A DNA stretch of 64,000 nucleotides, from positions 1-64,000 of the forward strand of contig JAUIRK010000933.1 in NCBI GenBank assembly GCA_030549495.1. The letters run 5' to 3'. Positions 1 through 11,335 of this stretch are shown here, piece by piece. Source of the DNA: Nectonema munidae (Eukaryota; Nematomorpha; Nectonematoida; Nectonematidae). Each line of letters opens with the position of its first letter. The first letter of the stretch is position 1. Made by a program: the position numbers and the translations under genes. The notes under the pieces were generated by a model. The model saw nothing but the letters and a program-made list of their open reading frames with translations. It searched no databases and was not told the origin of the DNA.

Positions 1-3000
1 AAGCTTAATCAAAAAAGTGAAATCAAATAGAAATGAGAACCGATTTTCAAATAATATATTTTTTTATTAAAAGTAACAAATATCGATGAAATCAAATAGG
101 AAAAAAAAAGACTTTGAACATCGTTACATAATGTCATGAGTTGAATATTAATCAAGCTTAATCAAAAAGGTGAAATCAAATAGAAATGAGAACCGATTTT
201 CAAATAATATATTTTTTTATCAAGGTATTTTTTTTATTTATTTCAAAAATTGACAAATATCGATGAAATCAAATAGGAAAAAAAGACTTTGAACATCGTT
301 ACATAATGTTATGAGTTGAATATTAATCAAGCTTAATCAAAAAAGTGAAATCAAATAGAAATGAGAACCGATTTTCAAATAATATATTTTTTTATCAAGG
401 TATTTTTTTATTCATTTCAAAAATTGACAAATATCGATGAAATCAAATAGGAAAAAAAGACTTTGAACATCGTTACATAATGTCATGAGTTGAATATTTA
501 TGAAGCTTATTATCAAAAAAGTGAAATCAAATAGAAATGAGAACCGATTTTCAAATAATATATTTTTTTATTCACTTCTAAAAGTGACAAATATCGATGA
601 AATCAAATAGGAAAAAAAGACTTTGAACATCGTTACATAATGTTATGAGTTGAATATTTATGAAGCTTATTATCAAAAAAGTGAAATCAAATAGAAATGA
701 GAACCGATTTTCAAATAATATATTTTTTTATTCATTTCTAAAAGTGACAAATATCGATGAAATCAAATAGGAAAAAATAGACTTTGAACATCGTTACATA
801 ATGTCATGAGTTGAATATTATTAATCAAGCTTAATCAAAAAAGTGAAATCAAATAGAAATGAGAATCGATTTTTAAATAATATATTTTTTTATCAAGGTA
901 TTTTTTTATTCATTTCTAAAAGTGACAAATATCGATGAAATCAAATAGGAAAAAATAGACTTTGAACATCGTTACATAATGTCATGAGTTGAATATTAAT
1001 CAAGCTTAATCAAAAAAGTGAAATCAAATAGAAATGAGAACCGATTTTCAAATAATATATTTTTTTATCAAGGTATTTTTTTTATTCATTTCAAAAATTG
1101 ACAAATATCGATGAAATCAAATAGGAAAAAAAGACTTTGAACATCGTTACATAATGTCATGAGTTGAATATTAATCAAGCTTATTATCCAAAAGTGAAAT
1201 CAAATAGAAATGAGAACCGATTTTCAAATAATATATTTTTTTATCAAGGTATTTTATTATTCATTTTTAAAAGTGACAAATATCGATGAAATCAAATAGG
1301 AAAAAATAGACTTTGAACATCGTTACATAATGTCATGAGTTGAATATTAATCAAGCTTATTATCAAAAAAGTGAAATCAATAGAAATGAGAACCGATTTT
1401 CAAATAATATATTTTTTTATCAAGGTATTTTTTTATTCATTTCTAAACAAATCTCGATTAAATCAAATAGGAAAAAATAGACTTTGAACATCGTTACATA
1501 ATGTCATGAGTTGAATATTAATCAAGCTTAATCAAAAAAGTGAAATCAAATAGAAATGAGAACCGATTTTCAAATAATATATTTTTTTATCAAGGTATTT
1601 TTTTATTCATTTCTAAACAAATATCGATGAAATCAAATAGGAAAAAAAGACTTTGAACATCGTTACATAATGTCATGAGTTAAATATTAATCAAGCTTAT
1701 TATCAAAAAGTGAAATCAAATAGAAATGAGAACCGATTTTCAAATAATATATTTTTTTATTCATTTCTAAAAGAGACAAATATCGATGAAATCAAATAAG
1801 AAAAAAAGACTTTGAAAATCGTTACATAATGTCATGAGTTGAATATTTATGAAGCTTATTATCAAAAAAATTGAAATCAAATAGAAATGAGAACCTATTT
1901 TCGAAAAAATATTTTTTTATCAAGGTATTTGTTTATTCATTTCTAAAAGTGACAAATATCGATGAAATCAAATAGGAAAGACTTTGAACATCGTTACATA
2001 ATGTCATGCGTTGAATATTAATCAAAAGAGTGAAATCAAATAGAAATGAAAACTGATTTTCAAATAATATATTTTTTTATCAAGGTATTTTTTTATTCAT
2101 TTCAAAAATTGACAAATATCGATGAAATCAAATTGGAAAAAAAGACTTTGAACATCGTTACATAATGTCATGAGTTGAATATTAATGAAGCTTATTATCA
2201 AAAAAATTGAAATCAAATAGAAATGAGAACCGATTTTCGAATAAATATTTTTTTATCAAGGTATTTTTTTTATTCATTTCAAAAATTGACAAATATTGAT
2301 GAAATCAAATAGGAAAAAAAGACTTTGAACATCGTTACATAATGTCATGAGTTGAATATTAATCAAGCTTATTATCAAAAAAGTGAAATCAAATAGAAAT
2401 GAGAACCGATTTTCAAATAATATATTTTTTTATTCATTTCTAAAAGTGACAAATATCGATGAAATCAAATAGGAAAAAAAGACTTTGAACATCGTTACAT
2501 AATGTCATGAGTTAAATATTAATCAAGCTTATTATCAAAAAAGTGAAATCAAATAGAAATGAGAACCGATTTTCAAATAATATATTTTTTTATTCATTTC
2601 TAAAAGTGACAAATATCGATGAAATCAAATAGGAAAAAAAGACTTTGAACATCGTTACATAATGCCATGAGTTGAATATTAATCAAGCTTATTATCAAAA
2701 AAGTGAAATCAAATAGAAATGAGAACCGATTTTCAAATAATATATTTTTTTATCAAGGTATTTTTTTATTCATTTCTAAAAGTGACAAATATCGATGAAA
2801 TCAAATAGGAAAAAAAGACTTTGAACATCGTTACATAATGTCATGAGTTGAATATTAATCAAACTTATTAGCAAAAAATTGAAATTAAATAGAAATGAGA
2901 ACCGATTTTTGAATAAATATTTTTTTATCAAGGTATTTTTTTATTCATTTCTAAAAGTGACAAATATCGATGAAATCAAATAGGAAAAAAAGACTTTGAA

Positions 3001-3355
3001 CATCGTTACATAATGTCATGAGTTGAATATTAATCAAGCTTATTATCAAAAAAGTGAAATCAAATAGAAATGAGAACCGATTTTCAAATAATATATTTTT
3101 TTATCAAGGTATTTTTTTATTCATTTCTAAAAGTGACAAATATCGATGAAATCAAATAGGAAAAAATAGACTTTGAACATCGTTACGTGTCATGAGTTAA
3201 TATTAATCAAGCTTATTATCAAAAAAGTGAAATCAAATAGAAATGAGTACCGATTTTCAAATAATATATTTTTTTATTCATTTCTAAAAGTGACAAATAT
3301 CGATGAAATCAAATAGGAAAAAATAGACTTTGAACATCGTTACATAATGTCATGA
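1..3355. repeat. AT-rich satellite array, about 20 units
   Basis: About 20 head-to-tail units fill this stretch. Each unit has an AAGCTT site, the block GAAATCAAATAGAAATGAG, ATAATATATTTTTTTAT, CAAATATCGATGAAATCAAA and GACTTTGAACATCGTTAC. Units fall into two length classes, about 155-160 bp and about 175 bp, depending mainly on whether a short TCAAGGTATTTTTT insert is present. GAAATCAAATAG occurs twice per unit, so the monomer may be an old dimer. Units are near-identical, which implies recent homogenisation. The array runs off the left edge and stops at about 3355, where retroelement sequence begins. No coding potential is seen. Confidence 0.97.
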
Positions 3356-3361
3356 TTATGA

Positions 3362-3688
3362 AGTTCCTCCCAACCAGGGGGAGGAAGGCCGGTCAGACTT
3401 GTCTACCCTCCTCCCTTCTCGGCCTCTCCAGGATCAGTTATCCAACTCCCTGAGGGTGGGTGCTGCGATGTGGCTTATCCCCATCCACTTACCCTTCCCC
3501 CACATCGCAACCCTCAGGTTCCCCGCCCCTTACCACGCTGCATTTGGACTGGAGGATAGGTCGGGTCGGCGATCAGTTATCCAACCCTGTGGGCCGATCC
3601 GGGGCCCCTTCGGCACCCCTATGGTTATCCACTGCGGTCAGGGCCACCCCTGGTACAATTTGAGGGAATTTTACCCCTAACCGCCACT
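3362..3688 (+). mobile_element. Rearranged fragment of DIRS-like retroelement A
   Basis: This GC-rich stretch matches the proline-rich middle part of retroelement A at about 19.8-20.3 kb, but the blocks are in another order: the piece resembling 20.10-20.17 kb comes first, then the piece resembling 19.80-19.92 kb, then the piece resembling 20.16-20.28 kb. The phrase GATCAGTTATCC lies at both joints, which suggests recombination at short homology. It is a broken fossil fragment directly against the satellite. Confidence 0.75.
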
Positions 3689-3715
3689 AGGGTTCTAGTA
3701 CCAAGTTGGTTAGGT

Positions 3716-6700
3716 CTATAACCGACAATTGACTGACAGTATGGTAATGGCTGGGGGCCTTCATACCAAAGTTGGTACAGAGTTAGAGGAAGGTCTAAGG
3801 AGTCATTGACCAAAAAATTTTTCGGATGCCACCATTTTTGACAATTCGCCACGTGATCTCATATAATGGTCAATTCCGGCTAAACGGCTAGTGGCATTCG
3901 AAAATAAGTTTCAGATTCGGATTCTACGTCCAATTTAGCACCTATATCCTTCAAACGAGAAAAAGTACCAAGTTGAATAAGAGGAGTAATAAAAAGAAAC
4001 ATAAAATGAGTACAGAATCTATATATATCTACTCAGATATTCAAGTTTCTCAGAAGATATTTGAAACTTAGAATTTTTAGAATTATATTATTTCAGTTTC
4101 TCAGAGATTTCTTGGTCTTTTTCAATACTTTTTTTTTAGAGTATTCTACTTCTCACAAGGATTCTAATGAGTTAGATTTCATGTAAATCCGACCAGTAGT
4201 TCCGGAGCTATGGCCAAAAAACTTTGTCTAACCCTCAAAATTTCGAGAAATTTTCGCTATTTTATACTGAGGGTTAACTTTGAAAGGCCATAACTTCCCT
4301 TTAAGAAAAGTATTTTGAAAAAATTAAAAAACTACGATTAACTACTATTCATTTACTGTCTCCTCGTTAAAAAAGTGAAGTTCTATGACTTACCAATTTT
4401 GACTGACGGCCATTTCAAAAATATGTAATTTTCAAAATTTGGCTATTTTTACAGTTTTTAGCGGAAAAATGTGAAAATTAAGAAAACTATAAGCCCTAAG
4501 GCCAAAATTTTTTGATTTTTGGAAAATTAAGACAATTTTACATCAGTATGTTAAGTTTCAAGTTGATGGGACAAGTATTTCCAGATACGGAAAATTGATC
4601 CAAATTGTCGTCTCAAGCCAAAATTAAAAAGTGATCATTTTTTTAAGGACTGAAAAAAATTAAAGTTATAAGAGCTAAGTGCTTACAATAATAGCTCAAA
4701 ATACTCAAAATATTCTAAATTATATAAAAACAAACTTTATTTTGGCAAAAAATGTACATAGAGCTGACTCTCTTTAAAAAACAAAAAAAACTAGGGAAAA
4801 TCACCTGAAAAAATTTGTTTTTTGAAGAAAACGTAGCTTTCTGATCATTTTCAGCACTAACCCTTAGCACCATTGGATTCAGCGTAAAATTTTACATAAG
4901 ATAGCGTTAAAAAAAAAAATTAACATGTATTTTTAATTTTTTTTGTCGGTTATAGCAAAATTTGGAAGTTGCTATCGCGGGAATTTGGAATTGCAACTCC
5001 TCACTCTCAAAAATTTGCATGCATAATCTATAAACGTCTAAAAGCTCAGAAGTACAATATAAAAGTTGAAAAACTTTACGGATTCTTAGATTTTTTTGTG
5101 TCGGTTGTAGATATTTTCTAATTTTGCCAAGTCGGTGATGTCGGTTATAGTAAAATGTGTTTTTACCATCGTGGGATTCTACAAATATAGTGGTAATTAT
5201 ATAAAACTTTGATGAGAACATGAAAATAGCCTAAATATTCAATTTATGAAATAAAAATTTTCTAGAATGATAAACTTTAGAAGTTCGAAAATTAGCTCAA
5301 ATGTCGGTTATAGACAAAGTATACAATGACCACGGCGGGAATTCAAAAAATAATATCGTTCTGTTGAATACTCAGATATGTTATGGGATAGAGTCTATAA
5401 AATCATAATAAAAAATAAAAATAGCGAAAAAGTATTGCTTTCGAGCAATCAAGAAAAATGGGTAGATCTAATATATGCAAATTTCATTTCTTTTAAAAAC
5501 TTGGTTTTAAGCTAATTCAGAGGTGTAGATTACGAATCTGTTGTCGAAAATTAGAAATTCGAACGGCAAGTTAAAAATTCCACAAACTCATAATCACAAA
5601 ATCCAAGATATCAAAGCTATTCAAATGAAATTTTCGTCATAGAATCTACAATACTTAAGGTTTCAAATGAGCCATCAACGAAGAAAAACGGTTGTGTACT
5701 TTGGAAACTACAGCGCTTCAAAAAATGCAAAAATATCAACTATGACCAATCTTGGAAAACATGATGTTTTCGGAATCGTCATGATGAGATGAGTCTGAAA
5801 ATCATATTTTTAGCTCAAAACATTCTAATAAACCTATTTTGGTCATTGGCGGGCGGAAAAAATTGCAAAGGGGGGACAGAACAGTACCTCGCGCAACAAG
5901 CATTTTGCGCCTATTTTCAGCTCAAAATAACGACGTTTAAGGGTAGAAATCGAAGATCAAAGTTTTGAGCAATAATAACTACTCAAAAACACATCAGTCT
6001 GACTAATTTGGGTACGCTGAGTCGATTGGTACAAGTTAGAAGTTTGTAGGACCTATAGTTCCAAAGTTACAAAATTGGGCCAAGTTTTCAGGTAAGGGTA
6101 TAGGCAGCCCTATTAAATATTAACTCTAGCAACTTGAAACTCAAGTGTTACTCTACGGCCTAAAAAAAGCGTGCATGCAAAATTTCAGCTTACTAGCTCA
6201 TGTACTTTCTGATTTCGAAATTTGGACCCAAGTGTAGGGGCTTTCTAAGTGCTTCAATCTTTAAAGATCTGTAGAACGTAAAATGTAAAGATATTTAATA
6301 CTTTTAATACATATTCTAACTCAAAATTTTACGAGAAATCCATTGGTACAACTTTCATTGTCATATCTAGTGTAGTTTCGGAGTTACAGATTTTCGGGCC
6401 TCATAAGGTAGGGTATAGGAAAAAAATTTTTTCGTTGTCGAAATCAAATGAAACTCTAGTATGTTGTTCTCTAGGCTCTAAAACATTGTCATGCAAAATT
6501 TCAAGTAAATTGGTTGAGTATTTCCAAAGTTGAATTTTTTGGCTATAGGTTCTGAGTCAACATATCTTATCTCGGTTATAGATTTTAATTACCTAACCAT
6601 GGCGGGATTTTGTTTTGAGAAAAAAATTCGTATAAATTTTTTATCATGGCTAAGATAAAATAGTAAATGAGTCAAACATCATTAAAGTTGAATTTTTTGG

Positions 6701-7609
6701 TTTCAGATTCTGAATCAGGATCTTAATTGTCGGTTATAGATTTTAATTACCTAACCATGGCGGGATTTTTCAATATATCAAAAAAATTCTCAAATATTTT
6801 TTTTTTGCTAAGGAAAAACATTTCTTTATCTAATTTTTCTATATTTTAGATTTTTCAATTGAAAAAATTGATTTTAAAAATTATTATTATTGTGTCGGTT
6901 ATAGGGACATTGTTTTCAATAACACAACACTTCTTTTATCCGCCATTACATTTTACAAAATTTCTTTTATCAAATTCTTACTTTCCTACTCCTTTTTAAC
7001 CCTTTTTTTGCTTTTATTTTACCATTTAGCTTTTTAACTTTTTGAATTTTATCTAGTTTTACTTTTATTATTTCATTTTTTCCTTTTTATCATCTTTTTT
7101 AAAATTTTTAATTATCTTGAACCGATGGGAGGAGACGTAAGTTACTTATTTTTCATTTTTTTCAAAAATAACTTTTAATTTTTTTGTACTATTTTTTGTT
7201 TATTTATATTTTTACAATGTTTTTTCAATAATTTCACCATGTTTCAACTAAAATTCATGATTATCAGAAATTTAAATTTTATATGTCGGTTATAGTCAGA
7301 AATTTTTAAAACCATTGCGGGTTTCTGATTTTTGCAGTAAAATTTTTTAAATTGCTTGTGAATTAAATTATAATGAATTAATTTAACATATTCTGCAATT
7401 TTTTTAATTTACTCATTCATAATATTTTTAAAATTTTATATGTCGGTTATAGTCAGAAATTTTTGGTACCATTGCGGGTTTTCGATTTTTGTAGTAAAAT
7501 TTTTTTATTTGCTTGTAAATTGAATTATAATGAATTTATTTAACATATTTAGTAGTTTTTTAATTGTATTAACTCATGATACCTCCTAAACATTTAATGT
7601 CGGTTATAG
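3716..7609. repeat. Array of 12-bp motif TGTCGGTTATAG in AT-rich DNA
   Basis: No gene is seen in these 3.9 kb. The 12-mer TGTCGGTTATAG, or a one-base variant, occurs at 4944, 5099, 5139, 5302, 6570, 6728, 6893, 7284, 7441 and 7598, with a shorter relative (GTCGGTGATG) at 5131. It occurs once inverted (CTATAACCGACA) at 3716. After most copies, some 10-25 bases on, comes ACCATNGCGGG or a close variant. The last copy lies about 30 bp before the first exon of the finger-protein gene. Such reiterated sites resemble subterminal transposase-binding repeats of DNA transposons or an operator-like array; that role is inference. Confidence 0.75.
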
Positions 7610-7641
7610 TAAATTTTTTTATTATTATTTTGGAAAATTAG

Positions 7642-8999
7642 AAAAAAGAATTTTGTGAGTTGTGCCAAAAAAGCCTTTATAGATTGAAGAGACACATGGT
7701 TCAAGTGCATAATAGCAACTTGACCAAATGGCAACGCATGACTGAAAAGAGTGAAAAAAAGAGCCAGTGCACGATATGTAGTGGCTGGTATACAAAACTG
7801 GAACAGCATTTGTTACATGTCCACAAAATTGATAGTATAATTTTTTTTATTCAAACATAATTGTATAATTCTCTACTTTTAAGAACAAGATAGAAAAGAG
7901 ATGAATCAGGAAATGTTTGACGAGGTGATAAAAGAAAACAACTTCAAGAATTTCGATTTTTCATTATTGAAGTCCTGTAGAGTTTTTGAGAAAATAAGAA
8001 AGGATGCTTCCCATTGTATAGTTATTTTATAATTGTTCAATATTGGATTATGAAATTATTTTTTCAGACTTTTTTGCAAAACTAATTATAATATTTTTTG
8101 CAACCCTAGAGACAAGCTGGCTTGGGGCCAAAAACCTCAGAACAGCTTATGAGAACACTAGAATTGTGTTAAATGTTTTTCAAGCATTTTTTACGGAAAA
8201 TGTTCAACATAAATGGGAAGATCTCATGAACGACTCAAACAATTGGATGAGATTGCTGTTTAATGATCTGCAAATGAACAAGCAACCAGGTTTTTTGATA
8301 ACTTAATATTTATATATACATATATATATATATACATCTATATTACTTTCACAGGAACGCTAGAGTCGCATGGTTTGTATGTGAAAAGATTCCTTGAATT
8401 CCTTGATCTCATGAAAGAGAGGAAATTCTTACCAAGCGGTATACAAATTAATTTTTTTATACTGTAATATCATTTTTTGTTTTACATAGATTTCAGTTAT
8501 GATAAATCTCTAATGATTTATATCAACAAAATTTTTGAATCGCTTCAAGGTAGAAAAACCGTCCGAAAACATGAGATCAAGGAAGCAAACCAGAAAATAG
8601 TTATCCCCACCCTAAAACCCCTAACCCTAACAAAAAAACGCAGGAACGGTAATTTTTTGAATCAATTAAATTTTACTCATCTTATTGTACTTTTATTCAG
8701 ATATTACGATCATTCCAATTACTCAAACTTCAACTTTAATTGTCAATCGGAACTCGAAGCATTTCTGGAAAAGATAAGATGTATTTATTTTATTTTTATT
8801 TTAGATTCAAATAACAAGTATGATTTTAATTAATATTTATCAGATGAAGTTACAGGTGGAGGTGGTGATGGTGAAAAAGAAAAAAATAACAATGATGAAG
8901 CTGATGATGAAGCTGATGATAATGATGATGATAATGAAAATGCAAAAGTGGCAAGTATTTTGAAAAAGAAAGAGAATAACTCTGATGGAATAACAACGA
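7642..8999 (+). CDS. C2H2-finger protein gene, 3' truncated, possible recombinase-like
   Basis: Short exons join in one frame across GT-AG introns. Exon 1 (about 7642-7834) has two C2H2 fingers, FCELCQKSLYRLKRHMVQVH and a second starting CTICSGWY and ending HLLHVH. Following exons lie at about 7884-8020, 8112-8289, 8355-8438 and 8490-8648, then a D/E/N-rich exon from about 8845. Most introns are phase 1 and about 50-65 bp. The exon at 8355 (LYVKRFLEFLDLM) looks like the helical core-binding part of a tyrosine recombinase, but this is a weak resemblance and no catalytic domain is present. Exon joins near 8020 and 8700-8845 are uncertain, and the 8701 exon reaches a stop in the simplest frame. 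The gene ends abruptly at 8999, where retroelement A sequence begins. Alternatives are another DNA transposon protein or a host finger gene. Confidence 0.5.
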
Positions 9000-9640
9000 A
9001 TGATGGATCCTCCGCTTTCTGCGGGTTTCAAGCCGTATAGGACCCCGGAGCCAGAAGTCCGGGGGCATCCAGAATCCGAAGAACCTAGTCTGCCTTCGGT
9101 CACCCCTTCCTTCCAGGTTCCGGAGGGAGGTTTCCTTCAGCACATGGGGTTCCCAGTTGGTGCTCCCATGACGCCCCCCCCCCACGTGCTGCAACTGGTC
9201 TAGTCTTTTATTGTCATCTCAGAAGGGCAACCCCGGCTGACAAGGTCCTTGCCCTTGGAGGTTACCCCACTCCCGGCCAGCAGCAACGTGACCCATCCGC
9301 CTGCTCTGGTCCAGACCCACATTAGGATCAGCCAAGGTCAGCCTGTGTTGATCCTCCGAGGGGAACAACAGATTCCGTCTCCTCTGGACGTACTATTGCA
9401 GGCTCCCACGGACCCACAGGAAGAACCCTCCTTCTGCTTCCAGTCGGATGGCTCCATCACCATTTGGATAGGGGACCAAAGCTTCTTCGTCGCCGCCCAT
9501 CCGAAAGCGAACTCCCAGTCAGCCCCAGCTCCTGCAGAAAGTTTTAACACATCATTTACCCAAACATCGGGGAAATTCCCAAATTTGCAGAACGCTCAAG
9601 CTTTCCTACCCTGTTACGCAGCCTTGGATCATGGCTAATC
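9000..9640 (+). mobile_element. Fragment of DIRS-like retroelement A
   Basis: GC-rich sequence nearly identical to retroelement A at about 20.29-20.83 kb, followed from 9511 by the tail block also found at 25.75-25.88 kb. The left edge falls at TGATGGATCCTCCGC and cuts the upstream finger-protein gene. It covers part of the proline-rich region between gag and RT. It is broken and internally shortened. High similarity to the 20-kb copy implies a recent origin. Confidence 0.8.
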
Positions 9641-10498
9641 CAGGATTTACACCATAGCCATGGGAAAAGACCAAACGAGCCGTTAAATGATTTTAATATT
9701 AATTATTTTATTGAAATTAAACCAACCCTTTAACATTGCAACTACCATATTTTATCTTGGATACATGAAAAGATTCATGGAATTCTATATAATGTTATAA
9801 AGAGCAGTTTCCCACCGACTTTGAGTTCGATGTTGAAAAGTTCAAAGTACTATTCTCACGAGCTTAGTATTACTTTTAAAAAACTTCTTTATATAAAGAA
9901 ACGTATAATGTTTATCAAGCAAGGGACTAAAAAGCAACAATGGTGAGATCTCATTAAAGTGAGAGTACCCTTGTATACTTTCAGTAGCTGATTTACGAAA
10001 ATACTTAAAATCTATTGAACGATATTATGAAGATTTACTTTATATCAAATTTCAAACATGCCCATCAAACGAAGAACTCGTAATGTAAAGGATTTAGCTG
10101 ATTATAAAATTCCTCACATCTAATGCCCAAAGAGGGGGAGTAGTGGAAATTTAAAGGTTTCAAAATTTCTCAACCCCAAAAAAGGTAAATGTTACATTAT
10201 TCGCGCTAGATCACACAAAAATGAACTACGCGGTCACTGAATTGTGTAGATAAATTCGCATTTGTATTCGAGAATGGATAGCTATTACAAGTAAGGTTAT
10301 ATTTTAAAAGTTTAACTGCTATTTAGATTTGAAAAATATAGCAAGATTAGAGAGTCTAAAAGAGAAAATAAAAAGTCTTAAAAACTTTCTTTAGGGATAA
10401 TGGGTTAAAAATATCCTATCGGTTTGTATGTTTTTTATTCAAGACTTCATTGGATAGTGGTACTTTAATAATGTGTCAGACCCAAGTTTATGTTCAAT

Positions 10499-10623
10499 CA
10501 GTGGCCTAGACAAGATGGTGTATGTTGTGCATTGGCCCACCATACTTATTTTTTAATAAAATAAAAATTTTGTTGATTAAGCTTCTGAAAAATTAAAGAT
10601 TTCCATTTTTCGCTACGCCACTG
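10499..10623. mobile_element. hAT-like MITE, 125 bp, in unit 1
   Basis: Ends are CAGTGGCCTAGACAAG and, read from the other side, CAGTGGCGTAGCGAAAA, a short terminal inverted repeat of hAT style. Flanks are TGTTCAAT and TGCTCAAA, an imperfect 8-bp target duplication, the length expected for hAT. There is no coding capacity. Confidence 0.65.
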
Positions 10624-11277
10624 TGCTCAAAAATTTATGGATTTGATTTGAATGGAAATTCAATAAATCTATGTTATATAAAGGTTATAAAGATTATCTA
10701 TGCTATATAAATGTCATTGTTCAGAATACTTACTATGATGGTTCAGATACGATGTTGAAAAGTTATCCTAAGGATATATTAAGAACAAATTTATAAAAAA
10801 TAAATTTACATTTTATTTTAACTAAGGATACATTTAGATTAAGAGATTTTAAAAGAAGTACAAAAAATAGCTTCTTGAGTTGGAATTTTATGTTGAATTC
10901 AACTTTTTCTTCTATTATTCCAGATAAAAATGCTTTCCTGGCACCGTTTCATTTTACTTACAAAGACAGAATATTGATTCTCTTCAAAGGACAAAATTGA
11001 GTTTGTTTTCTAAATGTTCCCTGCAATTTACTCTCAGATCAATTATTTTTAAATAATTTTTCTTCTTTACGTGCATTATACTTCTTTCATGTCTTTTTTA
11101 CCCTTCATAATTGTGCTTTTTCATTATTTTAGTTCATTCGAGGACAACTACAAAATTCAGCTTAAATTGAAGGTTTGTCAAATACCCAATTGAAAGATTA
11201 TCGCGATTACTAATTATTATTTAGTTTTTAATGACAAACTCTAACAGAGCAATTAACCTTACAATAAATGAGTTGCT

Positions 11278-11335
11278 TAAGGACATTAAATATACGTATA
11301 GTTCTTGAAATATATACGTATATTTAATGTCCTTA
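11278..11335. repeat. Perfect hairpin, 23-bp arms, unit 1
   Basis: The arm beginning TAAGGACATTAAATATACGT is followed, after a 12-base loop GTTCTTGAAATA, by its exact reverse complement. It lies after GAGTTGC, where unit 3 has unrelated sequence. It could be a recombination or fold-back footprint, or a tiny palindromic insertion. Confidence 0.85.

Noticed and set aside
1-3355. Regular repeats as a CRISPR array
   Set aside because: Units are wholly repeated with no unique spacers, in a eukaryotic AT-rich satellite.
8600-8640. CCCTAA-like runs resembling telomere repeats
   Set aside because: Only two or three imperfect units, inside an exon of the finger-protein gene.
8840-9194. Minus-strand open frames with histidine and phenylalanine runs
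   Set aside because: They are the complement of the D/E-rich exon and of retroelement A, with no own motif.
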